A DNA stretch of 5,565 nucleotides from Paracoccaceae bacterium (GTDB lineage Bacteria > Pseudomonadota > Alphaproteobacteria > Rhodobacterales > Rhodobacteraceae), in the NCBI GenBank assembly GCA_009920225.1, contig RGAJ01000140.1, forward strand, positions 1 through 5,565. Direction: 5' to 3'. The notes beneath the pieces are model-generated. The model saw only the letters and a program-made list of their open reading frames with translations. It made no database searches and was not told where the DNA came from. The first letter of the stretch is position 1; each line of letters begins with the position of its first letter. Positions 1 to 5,565 of the stretch are shown in pieces. Both the position numbers and the translations under genes were made by a program.

Positions 1-747
1 GGGAAAGACACCCTCTATCGTCAATTGGGGGACAGCTACCGAGAAGCTATGCAGAACCTTCCCCAGGTGCATGCTCAAGTAGAAGCTATCTGTGCCCAAG
101 AAACAGAACTGTCTGCCCGTCAACGGAGCCTGAACATCATAAGGGGTGCCCTGAGCTTGGATAAAGTTCTTTCGGAATACGCTTAGTTTAAATCAGACAG
201 TCCTAAGGCCCATAAGGAAATCACACAGAGGGTCACTCGTCTGTGCAAGGATATGGTGGCGGTCTTTGGCAAACAGAAGCTGCAGTATGTGTCCCTGTCC
301 GATATCACACGAGCAGATGCCAATGCGCTGCGGGACCACTTACTGGCTCGAGTGTCACCTAACAGTGCAGTCCGTATGTTGTCGGTGCTCAAGGCAGCAG
401 TAAACTTTGCCATCACAGAGCACAGTCTGCATATGCCCAATGTCTTTGCCAACCTCCGCATCAAGGGCGCTGGGTCGAGTAAGGATGACCGGCTCCCTAT
501 GAGTGACGAACAGCTCCACAAAGCCCGAGCAAACTTCCTAGACGACCCAATAGCAGCAGCAATGTTTGTAACCCTGGCAGATACAGGGGCAAGGGTCTCA
601 GAGATATCGGGCCTCAGGGTCAAAGACTGTGACGTATAGCAACGCTGTGTCCATATCATCCCGACCCCATGGCGTACACTGAAGACACGCTCTTCGCATC
701 GCTCTGTGCCACTGTCGCCAGAGGCCCTACGACGAGGCTGGTCATGA
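1..747 (+). pseudogene. Tyrosine recombinase (phage-type integrase) remnant, two in-frame stops and missing C-terminus
   Basis: Frame 1 is open from the first base apart from TAG at 184-186 and 637-639, and it ends at TGA 745-747. Residues on both sides of each stop keep the same integrase-like pattern, so these are nonsense changes, not frameshifts. Visible parts in order are a polar, helical N-terminal stretch (about 1-180), a SAM-like core-binding domain (about 190-460), and the start of the catalytic domain. The first catalytic arginine lies in TGARVSEISGL (Arg codon 592-594), and the beta-hairpin lysine in PWRTLKTRSS (Lys codon 682-684), followed by SVPLSPEAL. The HxxR motif and the nucleophilic tyrosine are absent because the frame loses similarity after about 729, where a LysR-type fragment begins. 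The longest ATG-started piece is 253-639 (128 residues), but its ATG lies inside the domain and is unlikely to be a real start. The true start lies left of the window. A functional recombinase is very unlikely. Confidence 0.8.
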
Positions 748-1078
748 TGGAGAAATAATCCTAACCGACTACCTCGGTATCGTCTGCCACAAGGACTCTC
801 CCATCGCAATAGCTTGGAAGTCAGGACAGCAGCAAGCAAAAGAAGTTCAGAGCATTTTTCTTGAATGTAACCTCGAAGCGAAGAACACGACAGCGCTTTT
901 GGCATTTGTACGAAACAGGATTGGGGCAACAATCCTTCCCAAAAGTGCGATGCTTGCGGAGCCAAGTTTGGTATTCTTGCGCCCTAGTCAAGATGAAGCA
1001 AAACGCCATCTGATCAAAATACATTCTCACGATCGTCAAATGAGCCCTGTCTCCCGGCTGTTCTGGGAGCAGCTTTAG
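722..1078 (+). pseudogene. LysR-type transcriptional regulator, C-terminal fragment only
   Basis: Frame 2 is open from 683 to the TAG at 1076-1078 and has no plausible start codon. From about 722 (RPYDEAG...) it reads like the second half of a LysR effector-binding domain. DYLGIVCHKDSPIA (767-808) matches the usual strand followed by the hydrophobic H-x-D-x-P-hydrophobic-A pattern. TTALLAFVRNRIGATILPKS (around 889-950) matches the family's AxVxxGxGxxxLP segment. The tail MSPVSRLFWEQL fits the normal LysR C-terminus. Only about 118 of a usual ~300 residues remain, and the whole helix-turn-helix half is missing. Upstream sequence belongs to an integrase in a different frame, so this is a truncated relic joined to another relic. 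The fragment itself has no internal stop or frameshift. Family assignment rests on pattern recognition only; the original target cannot be told. Confidence 0.7.
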
Positions 1079-1080
1079 AT

Positions 1081-1100
1081 TTAGATAGCAATCTAATTTT
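1081..1100 (+). terminator. Possible weak terminator after the LysR fragment
   Basis: TTAGAT (1081-1086), loop AGCA and ATCTAA (1091-1096) form a perfect 6-bp stem followed by TTTT (1097-1100), two bases after the LysR-fragment stop codon. The position and T-run suit a Rho-independent terminator, but the stem is AT-rich and would be weak. It may be a decayed terminator or chance. Confidence 0.3.
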
Positions 1101-1120
1101 GCAGATCTGTTCTAAAGGCG

Positions 1121-1147
1121 CTAACGTTAGACAGCTGCTTACAGCAG
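1121..1147. repeat. Adjacent small palindromes
   Basis: CTAACGTTAG (1121-1130) is a perfect 10-base palindrome. Four bases later comes CTGCT-TAC-AGCAG (1135-1147), a perfect 5-bp stem with a 3-base loop. Both lie in the gene-free spacer, with no start codon downstream that would make them an obvious operator. Their role is unknown. Confidence 0.35.
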
Positions 1148-1260
1148 GAAAGCAGGCTGCACCGCGGCATTCAGAGGTGAAGGTAAATGGCACTAATTGG
1201 CCGAAAGTAGAGCAAATAACCAGTCCAGCTTTGGGTATAAGCCACAGATTGTCACGCTGA

Positions 1261-1278
1261 CCCGACGATTAAATCGGG
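1261..1278. repeat. Inverted repeat CCCGA-N8-TCGGG
   Basis: CCCGA (1261-1265) and TCGGG (1274-1278) are perfect inverted copies. An alternative inner pairing, CGATT-A-AATCG, lies within the same bases. No T-run follows on either strand, so a terminator call is not supported. Confidence 0.3.
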
Positions 1279-1383
1279 ACCGCTTTCCTGGGTGGATAAA
1301 AATAAATCATTGATAAAATTTACTTTTCCAGAATACAGCTTGCTTCTCTTGGGTACCAAAACTCACTCGACATAATATCTAAA

Positions 1384-1429
1384 CAGACCAACCCAAAGTA
1401 TTGGGGTTTGTTTAGAACCCTTGGGTCTG
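1384..1429. repeat. Nested inverted repeat, potential cruciform or branched RNA fold
   Basis: CAGACC (1384-1389) pairs with GGTCTG (1424-1429). Inside, CCCAA (1392-1396) pairs with TTGGG (1401-1405) across an AGTA loop. An alternative inner pair, GGGTT (1404-1408) with AACCC (1416-1420), competes with it. The element lies downstream of the minus-strand dehydrogenase, so its RNA form would be in the 3' end of any read-through transcript. No U-tract follows. It could contribute to termination or be a relic of a mobile element; the sequence alone does not decide. Confidence 0.35.
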
Positions 1430-1455
1430 AATACGGGCCGATTTGCCGACGCGAT

Positions 1456-1485
1456 GGCGTTGGACATGTGTCACAGTCCAAAGCC
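1456..1485 (-). terminator. Strong hairpin just past the dehydrogenase stop, probable terminator or mRNA 3' stabiliser
   Basis: TTGGAC (1460-1465) and GTCCAA (1476-1481) form a perfect 6-bp stem. It extends outward by GGC (1456-1458) with GCC (1483-1485) past one G-A mismatch. Inward, TG/CA pairs follow a one-base bulge. On the minus strand the stem starts seven bases after the dehydrogenase TAA, where a transcription end is expected. No run of U follows, so it is not a classical intrinsic terminator. Rho-assisted termination or protection of the 3' end are alternatives. Confidence 0.45.
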
Positions 1486-1492
1486 TTTCGCG

Positions 1493-3928
1493 TTAACACC
1501 GCATACGCTCAAAGCTGGGATCGTATGGCGAGGGTGCGATCACGTCGACATCCACCATGTCACCGTACATATCCAGCTGAATTTTGCTACCTACAACCGC
1601 GAGATGCGAGTCAACAAAGGCATAGGCCAAATTCATGCCGACCCTGTGCCCCCAGTCACCGGATGTCACTGTCCCAACGACCCTATTACCTTGCATCAAT
1701 GATGATCCGCCGCGGGCGGGCGCATGGGTTGCCGCAACTTTCAACGTCACCAGTTTTTTACGCAACCCGTGTTCCTTGCGCTTTAAAAGAGCATCCTTGC
1801 CGATGAAATCCGGCTTTCCGATTTTGACGAACCGATCAAGTGCGGTTTCATAAGGATCGAATTCCGTAAGGATTTCGGATTTCCAATGCAAAAATCCTTT
1901 TTCCATGCGCATCGATTCAACTGCCCGCGCCCCGAATAATTTCAGGCCATGCGCCTTGCCTGCCTGACGCAAGGCAAGATAGGCAGCATAAAGCGACGCA
2001 TTGGGTACATGGATTTCATAAGCCAATTCACCTGAAAAGCTGACACCCATCACGGTGGCAGGCGCAAACCCGACAAAACACTCGCGGACGGACAACCATG
2101 GAAAGGCCTCTTTTGACCAGTCGCCGCGCGCACAAGCGGCAAGCACATCGCGCGCCTTGGGGCCGGCGAGAACCAAGATCGTTTGGTCGTTGGTAAGGGA
2201 TCGGATTTGAACATCTTCGCCCACGCGGATGTGCCGCGTGAGCCAATCCATATCATGATATTCACTGGCAGCGGCAGATCCGTACCAGACCCGCGCCGGA
2301 CCGCGGTCAGAGGCAGGCAGATTGGCAACTGTCGCCTCGGATTTCAGCATACCATGATTGTTCAACAAATAGCCCAAGCCAACACGGCCATCGCGTTTGG
2401 TCACGGTTCCACAGAACATGCGATCAAGGAAACTGTGGCGATCTGCGCCTGTGATCTCGAACCGATTGAACCCGTTCACTTCGCATAGGCCGACATTGTC
2501 CTGCACGTTTTTCACATCATCCGCCACGATGTCAAAGGCTTCATCAAAGTTAAAGCTCAGCGTTGGGTGAAAATCTGGCGACGGCTTGATGTAATCCATC
2601 CGCTCCCAGCCGTTCACAACGGTAAATTCTGCGCCCTCGGCGGCAAGGATCGGCGTCAACGGGGTTGTTTTGGCGGGGCGTCCAGCGGGGCGGTGTTCGT
2701 GTGGGAAATGAAAGCGGAATTCATTCTGGTAATCTTCAATCGCCTTGAGGGACGTCAGCTCTACGTTGGCATGGCCCGTAAACCGTCGCGGGTCCAGAAC
2801 CCAAGTGTCATAACACGCCTCGCCATGGACGATCTGCTGCGCCAATAACCAACCATGTCCGCCCCCTTCGCCCAGACCTGCGCGCAATCCGATGATGCAA
2901 AACGCATTGCGCTTTCCGGGGATGGGCCCAACCAGTGGTGCGCCATCGATTGTATAGGTGATCGGGCCGTTCACGACCGTGCGAATGCCCGTGTCTGCCA
3001 ACGCAGGCATGCGTTCAAACGCGCCCGCCAACACATCCATAACGCGGTCCAAATCATCGGGACACAGCGCATTGACAAAATTCGGATCAATGCCATCCAT
3101 ACCCCATGTTTTGCAGCCTTGTTCATAGAATCCGACCAGCAAGCCACCCTTTTCTTGGCGGCAGTAATAGTCACTGATCGGGCATCGCAGCAGCGGCATC
3201 CTATGGCCCGCTTTTGCGATATCTGGAATATCCTCGGTCAGGAAATACTGATGCTCCATTGACGCCACGGGATGATGCACACCCATCATTGCACCCACTT
3301 CGTTCACGCGATATCCGCAAGCATTCACCACTATATCACAATCAATGTCCCCATGTTCGGTGTGCACCGTCCATGTGTCATCCTTGTGCTGGGTCAAGGC
3401 TGTCACTGGCGTATTGCGATAGACCTCGGCCCCTGCTTTGCGCGCGTGATAAGCCAGTGCCTGACACAATTGCGCGGGATCGATATCACCATCGAGTGGA
3501 TCCCAAAGCCCCCCCACCAGATTGACCGTGGAAATCAACGGGTGGCGTCGGGCGCATTCCTCGGCATCGATCACCTCAAAATTGACGCCCATCCCCCGCG
3601 CCATTGATGCGAAATGGCGATAACCTTGCATTTGCGCTTCGGTGTTTGCAAGGCGGATACCGCCATCGGCATGGTGATAGTTTATGGGATATTCAGGATC
3701 CTCGGAAAGTTTCTTATACAGGTTAATCGAATGCGTCTTGAGGCCTACCATCGTTTGATTCATGCCGAAATTAGTCACCTGTGCCGCTGAATGCCAGGTT
3801 GTGCCACTGGTCAGCTCATTGCGTTCGACCAGAACGACGTCGCTCCAGCCTTCTTGAGTGAGATGGTAGAGCGTAGAACAGCCAGCGATTCCGCCGCCGA
3901 TAACCACAACTTTGGTACGGGATTTCAT
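1493..3928 (-). CDS. FAD-dependent dimethylglycine/sarcosine dehydrogenase-type enzyme with C-terminal GcvT domain
   Basis: This is an intact 811-residue protein, close to the usual length of the DMGDH/SARDH family. That family oxidises N-methyl groups and transfers the one-carbon unit to tetrahydrofolate. Residues 7-20 carry the Rossmann dinucleotide motif (GGGIAG at 11-16). His46 in SGTTWHSAAQ matches the histidine that binds FAD covalently in the family. EHQYF (225-229) and the YY at 254-255 fit the substrate-pocket region. The FAD domain closes near 321-370 with TYTIDGAPLVGP and a glycine-rich segment. A linker domain lies at about 377-432. The GcvT-like folate domain is at about 440-700 (SGELAYEI, ARAVESMRMEKGF, LDRFVKIGKPDFIGKDAL), and its C-terminal barrel at about 724-805 (GTVTSGDWGHRVGMNLAYAFV). 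There is no signal peptide, so it is probably cytoplasmic. The start at 3928 is chosen because GGAGG lies nine bases upstream and the Rossmann strand begins right after it; in-frame ATGs at 3949 and 3988 are poorer. Dimethylglycine, sarcosine or another N-methyl compound could be the substrate. One oddity is Glu531 where family members often have Asp. Confidence 0.9.
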   Translation of the reverse strand: MKSRTKVVVIGGGIAGCSTLYHLTQEGWSDVVLVERNELTSGTTWHSAAQVTNFGMNQTMVGLKTHSINLYKKLSEDPEYPINYHHADGGIRLANTEAQMQGYRHFASMARGMGVNFEVIDAEECARRHPLISTVNLVGGLWDPLDGDIDPAQLCQALAYHARKAGAEVYRNTPVTALTQHKDDTWTVHTEHGDIDCDIVVNACGYRVNEVGAMMGVHHPVASMEHQYFLTEDIPDIAKAGHRMPLLRCPISDYYCRQEKGGLLVGFYEQGCKTWGMDGIDPNFVNALCPDDLDRVMDVLAGAFERMPALADTGIRTVVNGPITYTIDGAPLVGPIPGKRNAFCIIGLRAGLGEGGGHGWLLAQQIVHGEACYDTWVLDPRRFTGHANVELTSLKAIEDYQNEFRFHFPHEHRPAGRPAKTTPLTPILAAEGAEFTVVNGWERMDYIKPSPDFHPTLSFNFDEAFDIVADDVKNVQDNVGLCEVNGFNRFEITGADRHSFLDRMFCGTVTKRDGRVGLGYLLNNHGMLKSEATVANLPASDRGPARVWYGSAAASEYHDMDWLTRHIRVGEDVQIRSLTNDQTILVLAGPKARDVLAACARGDWSKEAFPWLSVRECFVGFAPATVMGVSFSGELAYEIHVPNASLYAAYLALRQAGKAHGLKLFGARAVESMRMEKGFLHWKSEILTEFDPYETALDRFVKIGKPDFIGKDALLKRKEHGLRKKLVTLKVAATHAPARGGSSLMQGNRVVGTVTSGDWGHRVGMNLAYAFVDSHLAVVGSKIQLDMYGDMVDVDVIAPSPYDPSFERMRC

Positions 3929-3937
3929 TGAAGCAGG

Positions 3938-3942
3938 CCTCC
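3938..3942 (-). promoter_or_regulatory. Ribosome binding site of the dehydrogenase
   Basis: On the minus strand GGAGG occupies 3942-3938, nine bases before the ATG at 3928-3926. It is a near-perfect Shine-Dalgarno sequence and fixes the start at 3928 over the in-frame ATGs at 3949 and 3988. Confidence 0.75.
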
Positions 3943-4024
3943 GATACATTTCAAACCCGATACCGCACCAAATGAACGTTCGGGACAAACAAAAGACATT
4001 TTATCGTAAAATATCGAAACTAGA

Positions 4025-4050
4025 ATTTGATAATTTCGCATTAATCAAAT
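4025..4050. promoter_or_regulatory. Candidate operator: ATTTGAT-N12-ATCAAAT
   Basis: Two perfect 7-base inverted half-sites (4025-4031 and 4044-4050) have centres 19 bases apart, or roughly two helical turns. They sit near the middle of the divergent gap, where one dimeric regulator could control both genes. The AT-rich dyad resembles the general form of operators of LysR- or GntR-type regulators, but the cognate protein is unknown and no intact regulator gene is in the window. Confidence 0.45.
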
Positions 4051-4108
4051 CGCGCTTGCGCAAGTTGGGATGAAAGCACCTAAATCAAGTGATTATCCCC
4101 CCGCGTCA

Positions 4109-4113
4109 AAGGA
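4109..4113 (+). promoter_or_regulatory. Ribosome binding site of the MttB-like gene
   Basis: AAGGA (4109-4113) ends six bases before the ATG at 4120, a normal Shine-Dalgarno spacing. An in-frame TGA at 4090-4092 closes the frame upstream, with no other ATG between, so 4120 is the only reasonable ATG start. Confidence 0.7.
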
Positions 4114-4119
4114 TTTGGT

Positions 4120-5565
4120 ATGGCTGGACAACGTGGAAAACGAAGCGGACGCACAGAGCGCGTCGCCCAGCGACTGGCAAAGCCTGCGATCGATCCATGT
4201 CCACCCGGCCAAATTGGTGGGCTATATAAACCGCTAAGCGATTCCGATTTGCGGCGCATCTATGACACCGCGCTTGACCTGCTGGAAAAACTTGGGATTG
4301 GCGAAGTGCCTGACCGACTGCGTGCTGATCTCTTGGCGATAGGTGCCACGGATAATGGTCAAGGGCGCATCCTGTTCCCACCTGCATTGGTCGAAGAGGC
4401 CATCGATCAGGCGGCCAAGACCTTTATCCTGCACGGTCGCGACCCATCGCGATCAATTGAGGTGGGTGGCAATAAAGTCTACTTTGGCACGGGCGGCGCA
4501 GCAGTTCAAACACTGGATCTGGACAGTGGCACCTATCGCCCCTCGACCCTACAAGACCTGCATGACTTCACGCGCCTTCAGGACACGCTGGCCAATGTCA
4601 GCTGGTTCACACGCTGCTGCGTTGCAACGGATGTGCCCGACACGTTTGATTTGGACGTCAACACCGCCTTTGCATTGCTGAAACAGACTACAAAGCCGAC
4701 CGCCACGTCCTTTACCTTTGCCGAGCACGTCGGCCCAATCGTAGAAATGCTGGATATCGCAGCAGGCGGCGCAGGCGAATTTTCCAAGCGACCCTTTCTA
4801 AAAGCACACATCAGCCCGATGATATCACCCATGCGCTTTGGCGCGGATGCGGTCGATGTTGTCTATGAATGTATCAAGCACAACATTCCGATATCGTGCA
4901 TAACAGCCGCGCAGGCGGGGGCAACCGCGCCAGCAACGCTTGCCGGTTTTTTGGCTCAATCACTTGCCGAAACTCTTGGTAGCTTACTGATGGTACACGC
5001 CATCCAACCCGGATTTCCGATGGTTTTTTCCAATTGGCCCTTGGTGATTGACCTGCGCACAGGTGCGTTTTCGGGGGGCAGCGGTGAAACAGCGGTGCTG
5101 AACGCCGCGTCTGCACAGCTGTCGAACTGGCTTGGGTTACCGTCTGGTGTGGCCTGTTCTATGACGGATGCCAAGGCGATTGATGCCCAGTATGGGATGG
5201 AAAAGGGCATTACATCACTGGCGGCAGCGCTGGCAGGGGGCAACCTGATCTATGAAAGTTCGGGGATGACTGCGTCGCTGTTGGGGGCGAGTTTTGAGGG
5301 GTTTGTTCTGGATGACGAAATGCATTCGCACACCTACCGCGCATTACGAGGTATCGAGGTGACCGATGAAAATCTTGGGTTCGACGCAATTTGCAACGCC
5401 GTGCTGGGTGACGGTCATTTTTTAGGCGGCCAACACACATATGCCGCGATGGAGCGTGACTATTTTTACCCAACACTCGCAGACCGAAATGAACCGCGAA
5501 CATGGGCAGAAAACGGCGCTCAGGATGCTTGGACGCGGGCAAAGATCAAAGCGCGTGAGATATTG
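4120..5565 (+). CDS. MttB-family (trimethylamine methyltransferase-like) corrinoid methyltransferase, non-pyrrolysine, 3' end cut by window
   Basis: There are 482 codons with no stop before the right edge. Family members are about 480-520 residues, so only the last few dozen residues at most should be missing. MttB-family enzymes are TIM-barrel proteins that move a methyl group from a methylated amine to the cobalt of a small corrinoid protein. Here a basic N-terminal tail (1-20) precedes GGLYKPLSDSDLRRIYDTAL (33-52). Other family-like segments are YFGTGGAAVQTLDLDSG (121-137), RPSTLQDLHDF (140-150), AGATAPATLAG (266-276), MTDAKAIDAQYGMEKG (348-363) and FVLDDEM (395-401). No TAG lies inside the frame, so unlike archaeal MttB it does not use pyrrolysine. 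The characterised non-pyrrolysine relative MtgB acts on glycine betaine, which makes a quaternary amine a reasonable guess, but the substrate is not shown. The protein appears cytoplasmic, with no signal peptide. It diverges from a DMGDH-type dehydrogenase, which could act on the demethylated product. The corrinoid partner is not in this window. Confidence 0.85.
   Translation, partial: MAGQRGKRSGRTERVAQRLAKPAIDPCPPGQIGGLYKPLSDSDLRRIYDTALDLLEKLGIGEVPDRLRADLLAIGATDNGQGRILFPPALVEEAIDQAAKTFILHGRDPSRSIEVGGNKVYFGTGGAAVQTLDLDSGTYRPSTLQDLHDFTRLQDTLANVSWFTRCCVATDVPDTFDLDVNTAFALLKQTTKPTATSFTFAEHVGPIVEMLDIAAGGAGEFSKRPFLKAHISPMISPMRFGADAVDVVYECIKHNIPISCITAAQAGATAPATLAGFLAQSLAETLGSLLMVHAIQPGFPMVFSNWPLVIDLRTGAFSGGSGETAVLNAASAQLSNWLGLPSGVACSMTDAKAIDAQYGMEKGITSLAAALAGGNLIYESSGMTASLLGASFEGFVLDDEMHSHTYRALRGIEVTDENLGFDAICNAVLGDGHFLGGQHTYAAMERDYFYPTLADRNEPRTWAENGAQDAWTRAKIKAREIL

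Larger units (their letters stand above)
1079..1455. other. Gene-free spacer with several short palindromes
   Basis: No convincing coding sequence was found here on either strand. The stretch is visibly AT-richer than the genes to its right. It contains the palindromes CAGATCTG (1102-1109) and CTAACGTTAG (1121-1130), and a hairpin CTGCT-TAC-AGCAG (1135-1147). Further right are CCCGA-N8-TCGGG (1261-1278) and the nested repeat at 1384-1429. Frame 1 is open over about 1021-1257, but it has no start codon and no recognisable protein pattern. No tRNA, rRNA or clear promoter was recognised. It most likely represents decayed or intergenic DNA between the relics and the convergent dehydrogenase gene. 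Confidence 0.5.
3929..4119. promoter_or_regulatory. Divergent intergenic control region with four inverted repeats
   Basis: This 191-bp gap separates two divergently transcribed genes, so promoters for both should lie here. It is distinctly AT-rich in its middle. Visible dyads are ATTTTA-TCG-TAAAAT (3998-4012), ATTTGAT-N12-ATCAAAT (4025-4050), the 10-base palindrome CTTGCGCAAG (4055-4064), and AATCA-AG-TGATT (4083-4094). A smaller palindrome, GAACGTTC, lies at 3974-3981. The half-site TTGAT/ATCAA recurs in the second and fourth dyads. TAAAAT on the minus strand and TTGATA on the plus strand resemble -10 and -35 boxes, but no well-spaced pair was found, so no promoter is assigned precisely. 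Confidence 0.6.

Noticed and set aside
183..965. A 260-residue open frame on the minus strand
   Set aside because: It lies antisense to both the integrase and LysR relics, crosses their junction, is rich in Arg, Ser and Cys, and has no recognisable domain. It is a shadow frame.
1021..1260. Open stretch in frame 1 after the LysR relic
   Set aside because: It has no start codon, no recognisable motif and AT-rich composition, so it was kept as non-coding spacer.
1408..1806. Plus-strand open frames overlapping the end of the dehydrogenase
   Set aside because: They are antisense to the conserved GcvT C-terminal barrel and have no family-like pattern.
3929..3988. Upstream in-frame ATGs (3988 and 3949) as dehydrogenase starts
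   Set aside because: The strong GGAGG is placed for the ATG at 3928, and the extra 20 residues do not resemble the family N-terminus, which begins just before the Rossmann strand.
4027..4055. TTGATA as a -35 box for the MttB-like gene
   Set aside because: At 16-18 bases downstream the sequence is GC-rich (TCGCGC region), so no acceptable -10 box completes the promoter.
4071..4235. Small plus-strand frame starting at ATG 4071
   Set aside because: It overlaps the MttB-like gene out of frame, encodes about 54 residues without any recognisable pattern, and has no good ribosome binding site.
4106..5542. Several minus-strand open frames under the MttB-like gene
   Set aside because: All are antisense to a continuous, family-like coding frame and are low-complexity in character.
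1..5565. CRISPR arrays, tRNA or rRNA genes, complete insertion sequences
   Set aside because: No regularly spaced repeats, cloverleaf-like segments, rRNA-like stretches or transposase frames with terminal inverted repeats were seen.

Overview
The window looks like chromosomal DNA from an alphaproteobacterium, most likely a Rhodobacterales (roseobacter-type) organism. This is inferred from moderate GC content, codon use, and two protein families typical of that group: a GcvT-fused FAD dehydrogenase and a pyrrolysine-free MttB-like methyltransferase. No sequence search was possible, so the taxonomic call is tentative.

Layout. (1) Positions 1-1078 are gene debris on the plus strand. A tyrosine recombinase (integrase) reading frame enters from the left edge and is broken by two in-frame TAG codons (184-186 and 637-639). 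At about 720-745 it is abruptly replaced, in another frame, by the C-terminal ~118 residues of a LysR-type regulator that has lost its DNA-binding half. (2) Positions 1079-1455 hold no recognisable gene. The stretch is AT-richer and has several short palindromes. (3) Positions 1456-1485 form a strong hairpin just past the stop of the next gene. (4) Positions 1493-3928 (minus strand) encode an intact 811-residue FAD-dependent oxidoreductase fused to a GcvT-like folate domain, of the dimethylglycine/sarcosine dehydrogenase type. (5) Positions 3929-4119 are a divergent intergenic region with four inverted repeats and a good ribosome binding site at each end. (6) Positions 4120-5565 (plus strand) encode an MttB-family corrinoid methyltransferase that runs off the right edge after 482 codons.

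How the parts may work together. MttB-family proteins move a methyl group from a quaternary or tertiary amine to a corrinoid protein. DMGDH/SARDH-type enzymes oxidatively remove N-methyl groups and pass the carbon to tetrahydrofolate. Side by side and divergently transcribed, the two would suit stepwise demethylation of a methylated amine such as glycine betaine (betaine to dimethylglycine to sarcosine), feeding one-carbon metabolism. This pathway is inferred from family membership and adjacency; neither substrate can be read from the sequence. The debris on the left indicates past mobile-element activity next to the catabolic locus.
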